DNA of 64,000 nt from Rhabdophis nuchalis (taxonomy: Eukaryota > Chordata > Lepidosauria > Squamata > Natricidae), in the NCBI GenBank assembly GCA_039707465.1, contig CM077648.1:21824119-21888118 (forward strand). Direction: 5' to 3'. This document shows, in pieces, positions 47,401-56,400 of this stretch. Each line of letters opens with the position of its first letter. Position 1 is the stretch's first letter. Made by a program: the position numbers and the translations under genes. The notes under the pieces are model-generated. The model saw nothing but the letters and a program-made list of their open reading frames with translations. It did no database searches and had not been told where the DNA came from.

Positions 47401-50400
47401 CATAAAACACAATATCCACATGTGCAATCACACAATTCATTTGTACATATTTGAAATTTATATACCTTATATTACTAAGATTTTAAGTCATGTAAAAGAA
47501 CTAGTTTATCAAAATATTAAAATATACACTAACACAGAAATCTCACATTATAACCATAGAAACTAGTCAATAGGTTACGCTGTAGTAAGTTTTATTAATA
47601 CATTTTTACAATACAATATTTTATTAAATTGTATATCCTTTAGTCTTTTACTTAGCAGATTATACCCAAAATAGCCTAACAAGATGAAATAGACTCAAAG
47701 GTTTATTCCACATACCTTAAAAAGTGAGTAATCACAACCAGGCATTAAATTACTAGAGAGCTGAATATGGTTATATAACCTTTTTTGGAAAAAAACATAA
47801 GTACAATCAATGAAGTGAACGAACTACCACAAATACTAAAGATTATAGATATGCAAAAGTCAAAAAGCACATATATTATCTTAAATTTTGGGCTTAAAAT
47901 TTCAATAATTCTTAATAGCAAATGTTGTTAAAAGAAAAACAGTAATTAAAGTCATATAATCATTACTTTAAAAACTAATTCAACACTGTCATCATCACAA
48001 TACTTGAGAATACAGTTCACAAAATTTCCAATACTTCACAGAGCCAATCGCTTGCAGTTTCTTAGGTGCCCTCTTTTTATAATTGTAGCAGGTAACAATA
48101 TTTAATTCCTTCAAATTTCCCAAAACTTAAGTCTAAATTAAATAATCCATGATCCATTGAATCATCATTTTAGAGATATTTCCTTACCTAAACAGAGAAA
48201 CAGATGATTGGGCAAAAAAGTAGTGGGAGATGAAATAACTTCTGACTTTTTGCCAGCATGACCAGGAAGGGCTGACTGCCCTCTGGAAGCCAATGGTGGG
48301 AGATCAGTCTAGCCAGTCTTTAGAAAGCTAGCTGGTCTACCTGATCTCCAGCAGCCATTTAGTCCATTTAGCCTCCAGAAGGCTAGGGGAGGACCAGTTT
48401 ACTGCAGCCCTGGGCAGTGGCACAGAAGCATTGAAGCAACCACAAATTTGCCCATTTCAATCACATGGGAGTCATGTGTCCCACATTTTGGAAGCATTCT
48501 GTAAATTAGCCCATTTGCTATTTTGGTTCAAAAATTGTTGCCCTATAATGCACTGTTTCACCCAATTTAAGGTTACAGAACAAGTTTTCAATGTACATTG
48601 GTGTACTTTACAAATTCGCTTCACTTTTGTCTTTGAATATTCCCTCTCATTCAACTTATCCCCCTATATTTTGTCATATATAATCCTCAATAACAAACAG
48701 ATGAGATGAAATAACACTCAAGTTTCAAATCTGATTTATAATTTTACTTACGCCCAAAAATCTTCAACAGTATCAAACTTTGAGATCAGACGAAGATTTG
48801 CTTGCCAAGTTTTACTTTTGTCATTTTTAAAGAACCAGAGTGCCCACCTGAAAAAAAAAAAGACTTTATATTGGCATACAATTATTATTTTAAAAGGCAG
48901 AGACTGAAATCATAGAATACGAGGAAATTTTGGAAGGAAAATACAAAACAAGAATACACTAAAAAAATATACCGGTTTAATGCACATTTTCATTATTTTA
49001 TTAAACAATGAACACCTAAGCATACAAGGGAGATTCTAAGTATGAACACTACTATAGAATAAATCTGAAGTTATACCTATGTTTATATAATGACTATAAT
49101 CAAAATACCGCCCTTTTCCAAATTTCCATTTTCTGGAAACAGATCCTAAGGAAATCAGTTTGAATTATATAATTTGAAAGAACTTTAAATAGCGTATAAG
49201 CCTCTGGTGGCACTTATAGCTGACAAATGAATCAATTAATTTCTGATTCAGAAACTAGGATTCCTTACACCAACTCCTCTGTTAAAAGAAAAATATAGCA
49301 TTCAATTGTTCTGAGGAAGAATCAGATTACACATTGTACCACCCTAAAGTTTGTTTCAGGCTTGGAAGGATTTGCATTTTAAATTTTGTAGTCATAGTTT
49401 TATTGGCCTATTCAAAAATTTAAAAATCATGATTTTGCCATTTATTCTATCAACTACCATCTATCACCAATAAATCTAACTATAGTAACCATGAATATAT
49501 TAATCAAAAAGAAAATATATGGGGGGGAAAAACAAGCTACGATACAGAATATGGACATTTAACCAGTAAAATGCCACTTTTTTATATAATCCCTTTAAAA
49601 ATGCACATAATAGCTTACTGGAAAATAATTCTATTTTGCAAAGGGTTATTAAAACAAACATTAAACAAAGCTAACATTTAAAAACCTTTATTTTGAGATA
49701 ATTCAAAAGCATGCATTTGAGATAATTCAAATTTTAAGCTAAGAGCATGCCATGTTCCTTAAACAAACTACTATACAACTATCTCTGCCAAGAATATTGA
49801 CAATTTGTAAATTCATACCATGTTTTCCTGAAAACAAGACAGGGTCTTATTTTTTTGACCCCCCCCAATAAACACTTGACCTTATTTTTGGGGAGGTCTT
49901 ATTACATTTCAGCTGCAGGAGGCGTGCATATGCATGTGGTCACCTCATGGCTGCTGCTGTGTTGCAATATTTTCAGGGGAGAACTTAAAATAAGTCCTAA
50001 CACACTCAAAATTGGGCTTATTATCTGGGGAGGTCTTATTATCAGGGAAACAGGGTATATTGCTCACTGCCAATCTAATATACGTTTGAGAAACAACAGA
50101 TATTGGGAAAAATTATTGCTTTCATTCCCTAATTTTGACCACCTCAGAAACATTTATGTAGTAGCTAATATTGAGAACATACTTTAATCCTAGCTATTGG
50201 TCTACTCAGGCTTTAAAGAATTTTCTTGCACAAAATTCTGGAAACCTAAACTGAAAAACAGTAATTAAATATGACAATTCACAAATATGAATTCACAAAA
50301 ATTAAATATGACAAGTCACAAACAATCATAGTCTATCAACAAAATGTGAAAATAAAATGGGAATTATAAACATATGCGCTATGCATAATATCTAAGGTAC

Positions 50401-53400
50401 AGTGCTGCAATTAGGTATAGATTGAAGACATTTGTTTCTGAAAAGGTTTCCTCAAACAGGTCACTTTGAATTTCATGTATTCTTGAAAATATGTCTTTCT
50501 GAAGAGAAAGTAATTTCAATTTTAAAGAAAAAAATATTTGTACAAAAACAAAATATTCTAGCGTTGAAGTGTTTTGTTTTGTATATCCTATACTATTGTC
50601 AGTGGCCCCCAAACCTTTGGGCACCAGGGACCGGTAACACGGAAAGAGGTTTTTCCATGGACAGTAGGGGGTGTGGTTTCGATGCTGCCTACATCCTGCA
50701 GATGGGGCTTCACTTATTTGCACAGCCTGAAAGTTGAAGATCCCTGCCTTAAATTACTGGCAGCACGGGTGGGATAGGCCTGATTACATTGAATCAGATT
50801 AAGTATTCCTTCCCACTTGAAAAAGTGAAAGTGTTTATCTTTATGAAAATATTTCGTGTAGACATTATATCTGTAAATGCTACTGAAAATAAAATTGTCA
50901 TGCAGAAAAGTCATACATCGAATAAATAAATGCAGTATATAAAGCAAGTAATACATAGAGACACAAAATACTTATTTTTAGAAATTGGTTTTCAAATTAG
51001 AACAACACTGCAGGTTGAAGGATGCCATAGAATTTTGGAAAGCTTACTACTGACAAATCTAGTTGGAAACTGAAAAAGAAATCATCCTAAAGAATTAGAA
51101 GCTATTATACATAATTTGATATCCACATTTAATTAGTAGTACTGTTTATTGTAGTCATGGTTTATAAGATTTTTAAGATTATTTCCTTGAATCACCTTTG
51201 TAGTTTTATATCACTGATGCTATATATCATTTCTGAAATTCTGAATGTATTTAGTGCCTTCCATGGTAGTGCAAGATTGTCTTTACATTTTTAAAGAAAC
51301 TGAAAACAGTATATTAACCAAATCAGGCATGTGCTTTTTTTTCCAAATCAAGAGCTGTTTTAAGGCCTTGAGTTGTATGTGGAAAGTTGGGCTCCAAAAA
51401 CTGAACAAAGAAAGGAAAAACAAAAATGTGCCTTCATTTTTATTAAAATTAAGATAAAATCAATTATTTCCCAGGGCTTAGCAGTTTTGCATCAGCTGAA
51501 ATTTTTTTCAAAGAATTCTGAGACTAGCAGGCTCTGTTCTGTCAACTAAAACCTAAAAGTACTGACACAGTCATCACCCACATTCTACCTTTATTAAGAT
51601 GACCAAGGAAAGTTGGGGCAAAGATTTTAATTGTATTAAAAAGTAACATTTTGGGAAGAAACTGAAATTTTTAAGATTCTGAATAGGAAGAGTATACTAT
51701 TTATAGTCCACAGCAGGGTGGATTTGATTTAAATCACTAGTAAAAAAGCTTGATTTAAATCATAGTTTTCTACATAAAGACTCATTCTTGCTGGTATAAC
51801 TTATAATATGCAAGTAGATGAAGATTTTTAGAATAACAACTTTTCATATTAGTTTTTTTATCCTCAGTTTAGATTAATCATTAATATTTGGACAACTTTT
51901 CTGTTGTACTTAGGAAGGAGAAAAATAATCATTACCTTAATAATAGCAATTTAAATAGATTTATTCAACTGAAACAATAACATTACAGCATGTTATTTGC
52001 TTAAACAAACATCCATGTTTGTTAACTAATTTGGCTAAACAATATATATATATTTTAAGAAACTTAGACTTTCATTTTGTAGTACTGCTTGTCTGCTTGC
52101 CCCTTCCTCCTCACACTTAGTTTCTATTTCTTCTTGTGCAGATCTATTCCACTCCAAACAATCAGAAAAATATTGTTTCTATTCTATTCACTGAACTTCT
52201 TGAAACTTAGCACTGAAGGGGTTGATTCTGTATTCATAGGTTTGTAGAAGTTAGGATTAAGGTCTTTTTTTCAAATCTGTTCATGTTATAACATTTTTGC
52301 TGAGAAGAAGAGGCACGTGATCTCTGCTGAGTCAAATTCAGTTTTGAGAACTGCAAAAGTAAACCAAGCATCTGTGATAATATCTTGTAGGCAGTGAAAC
52401 TGCCTAATAATCTTACAAAAACCCCTGGAAGAGCATGACATTGTGAATGGATTAATGGAATTTATTTACCAAAAAAAGTAAACATATATAGCCTTATTCT
52501 ACTTAATTAAAAAACTAATTTTTATTTCATGATGGAATAACCTTTGGATGGTAATATAAAAAATCCTATTTAAATTTTAAAAAATCCTATTTAAATTTTA
52601 AAAAATCCTATTTTTAAAAAAATATATTAAAAAATCATTGATTTTTATCCACCCTGGTCCACAGTATGATTTGGCTCAAACTACTGTAGATAGGACAATT
52701 AGCTGACTTTTAAACCAAGAACATATTTACCTGTCAACACTGCACTTCAAGTTGTTACTGTATGCTATACAAATCATAGTATGTAATATATGGTAAGTTA
52801 ATATGTTATACTTTCCAGTTTAAAACTGCAACAAAGACAATGATATGGAACCTTGTTGTGGTGTTTTTCAACTGAAATCTCTTGAAACATAAAGTACAAA
52901 CATTTCAGAGGTTGTCATAAAGGACCTGTAATTTAACATAAAAGACAAATGTTCCCCAACTTTTCAAAAGGAGGATGCTTGTGGATATGTATTCTGCATT
53001 TTAAAAAAATGCATTCCAAAATATTTAATTAATTCTATTTTGGAACATGCTATTACATAATTTAAAGGAAACATGCCCCACCTGTTTTGTAATGGATGCT
53101 TAACGTATGTTTCAGGATTCACAATCTCCTGACTTGCTGGTGTCTCAGTTTTCTCAGTTTTCTCTTCTTCTGAAGTCTGAGGGTTAGAAATGGTTTCCTA
53201 GACAAACAAAACAAACAATTAACTTGCTTCTTTATAAAGAATATATTGTGCACAAAGTTTTATTTAAAAGATAACCACCATGTTCAAATAGTCTGCCATT
53301 AACATTTGTAAATCTTTTTAATATTGATATGTCTTTATTTTCCAAATATAGGCATTCTAGAACAGTAGAATGAATGTAAAGTTTAAAAGTCACCTTAGAA

Positions 53401-56400
53401 AACTAAAACTGAAACAATAAGATAGAATCTATTTCTCAACGGAGGATTATATTATCAAATGTGTGCAAATATATCAAACTTTTACTTTTCTTAATACAGT
53501 AATTCTCATCGCATATACTATTAAGTGATTCATTACCATAGGCCCCATGCATACTCCAAATGTATGATTCAAGTAAAATAGAGCAGACAATGCCATCAAT
53601 CAACATATATTTTGAATTATTGCTAATTTTACTACATTGTAAACAGCTATGTTTTCATAGGGATTTCTTGCCCTTTCTAAGATCTGGAATATTAAAATAT
53701 ATGATAGAATTTAAGGTATGCACAAATCACTCAATTGCAATACACTAATAATACATCTGATTAGAAAACATGTAGAAATGTTATTTATTGCAAAATTCTT
53801 TTATGGACAGCTATTGTATAAAAAAATACAAAATAAAAGTACTGTAATAGAACAGTTGCAAATAAAGCTAGTTACATTAATGTCTCAAACAATTAGTGTG
53901 AAACATTTGTTATGACTAACTTAGATGATTTCAGTGGGGTTAGATATATAGTACTTTTTCTGGAAGCTTAACAATAGTAACTGGGATGCAATTTCCTAAT
54001 TCCAGCCCATCATTTACTGACAATGTCCACTCACTTAATGACCACATCATTACATTTTAGGATTAAAGTGTAGGGTTAGACACTTAGTGACAATCCTAGC
54101 AATCCGCATTAAGCCAGATTTGTGGTTGGTAAGTGAGGATGTTCTCACAACTTCCTGCTGGCTTCTAACAACCAGACTGTGGGAAAGCAGCAGGAAATTG
54201 TAAGTCCCAGATGGCTTGCAAGCAAGCAGTAGGCTGTAAATGAATGATGCAGGAGAGGGATAAATACCTAATGTGAGTATGGTGCAAGCACAGAAAGGCT
54301 TGGGTGGCTGCTGCCCAGTGGGAGAGAGATGGCACACAAGATTTGGGTGCAGTTGCTGGACACAGGAGACTTACCTGAATGATTTGCAACCTTCTCTGCC
54401 AGCTCCCCCATTGACTTTGCTTGAAGGAAGGCAGCAGAAAAGGTTGCAAATGGCAATCACATGACCATGGCACACTGCAACCTTTGTTTGAGCTGGTTAC
54501 CCAGCACCCAGATTGCAATGGGGTGCTGCAGTGGCCAGAACTTTGAGGACTGATCTTAGTACCACTCATTCACATTGTTGTGACTTGCTGAACAAGTGGT
54601 CATTAACCATGGACTACCTGTAAAGAAGATACCTCTACTGTCATGTAAATGGTATACTCCTGCCACTTTTTAGACTTACATCTATAAAATATGAGGAGAC
54701 ATTTTTCTGCCCATTAACAAAGACTAAAAATAATAATCCAGCTATAAAAGCATTATTTCTAAATGAACAGTGCTATGAGAAATAAAGATAAATATGAGGA
54801 TTTATTTTGTACATTCTATATGCTAGAGCAGGGGTGTCAAACTCGTGGCCCACATACAACATGCGCTGGCTCGGCCACCGCTGAGTTTAGCAAAGGGGGA
54901 AAAAGTCGCAATATGACATGTGATGACGCGAGTTTGATGCTCCTGTGCTAGAGTATCTGGAGATATAGTGATATTACCATCTAACAGATGGGATACAAAA
55001 ACTATATTAGCTAAAACTAGCATATAAAAAGAACCATTTGATATTAGCAGTCTACAGACCCATCTTTTCCAGCAGGCCGGCCTGGCCTAACCTAATCTAC
55101 CGTACCAGCCTAGTTGTAGTAAATATTACCTAATCGGGTTTTTACGTTATAAATTTAAACGAGATATTTTAACACAGGGTAAAACATTTAATTTAGTTTT
55201 ATTATTTATAATTGTTATATATGTATATGCTCTTAAATTCTTGTACACCGCCCCGAGTCTCTTCGGAGAGAGGGGGCGGTCAATAAATCCAAATAAATAA
55301 ATAAATAAATAAATAAATACAGACTGATTAAATATGTAACTTTCAATTTTATTACCTGATCTCTTAGTTGCAGTTATAAGATATATTATACCTTAGGTGA
55401 AGAAAATCTTTCAAAAACCAACAACACAGACTTGGCGTCCCTTTAACTTGCAATCTAAACAGGAATGAAATTAATCCTTATGCATACTTGTGGATCATCT
55501 GAAAACTGAACCCACGTTTTTATACTTAATCGTGTTAAATTGTAAATTAGCTTGTGAAAACTACCTTTTTAATAAACGTTTTTCTTAAAAGAGAAGCATC
55601 AACTAAAATTTCTGCACACAATAAAACTTCTGAACTAAATATATCTGCTTTGGATTCATTGATTTTGCTGGTAGTTGAATGTTTTTGAAGTTCATTCCCA
55701 TAATATAACAAAACTATATGAACGCTCAATGTATTTCCTTCATGTTAGATTTAATAAGCCTGTCTTTCAAGTAAGTAAAATTAAAGTAACACAGATGGAC
55801 ATATTCAAAATTTTAGCTTACCTTTACTGAACTAAATAACCCAGAATTGCTTTCAATCATGATGATTCAAAGTTTTTAAACTGTCATTTGTATAACTCTT
55901 CTGTATACATGCACTATTTTCTCTACTTGTGTTGGAAACGGATAATGCTTATAAAGGTATAAAAATTAGGATTGTGCAAAGTCTATCAGAAAAGGAGTTT
56001 CCAAAAAGGCAAACACATTTAAAGCTATAATCTAGTGGTAATTATGGATCATAATAGTTTTTTTCTTCTGAGCTTAAAAATAATACACTTGTAAATTGTG
56101 CCTACTCTGGAACATGACAGATGACATTTTTTATAACTAGATGCAGAGGTACATAGTACATGCATGCTATGCCCTGGCAAATCTCATTCCTTTGTATGTA
56201 GTGAAATACTACTTCAGTGTTTTAACTTGCCACTACCTACAGTGTCAGTGCCAACTGCAGTTCTCTTGGTTCAATGCCAGTATTTCTCCCTGCTTAGTAT
56301 TATTACTGTCATCTTCCATTGCATGTCAACTCCTACTTCTGTGGTTCAGCACTCAACTTACAATACAGTATGTGTGTGGGGATATTCAATGAATTAGTAT

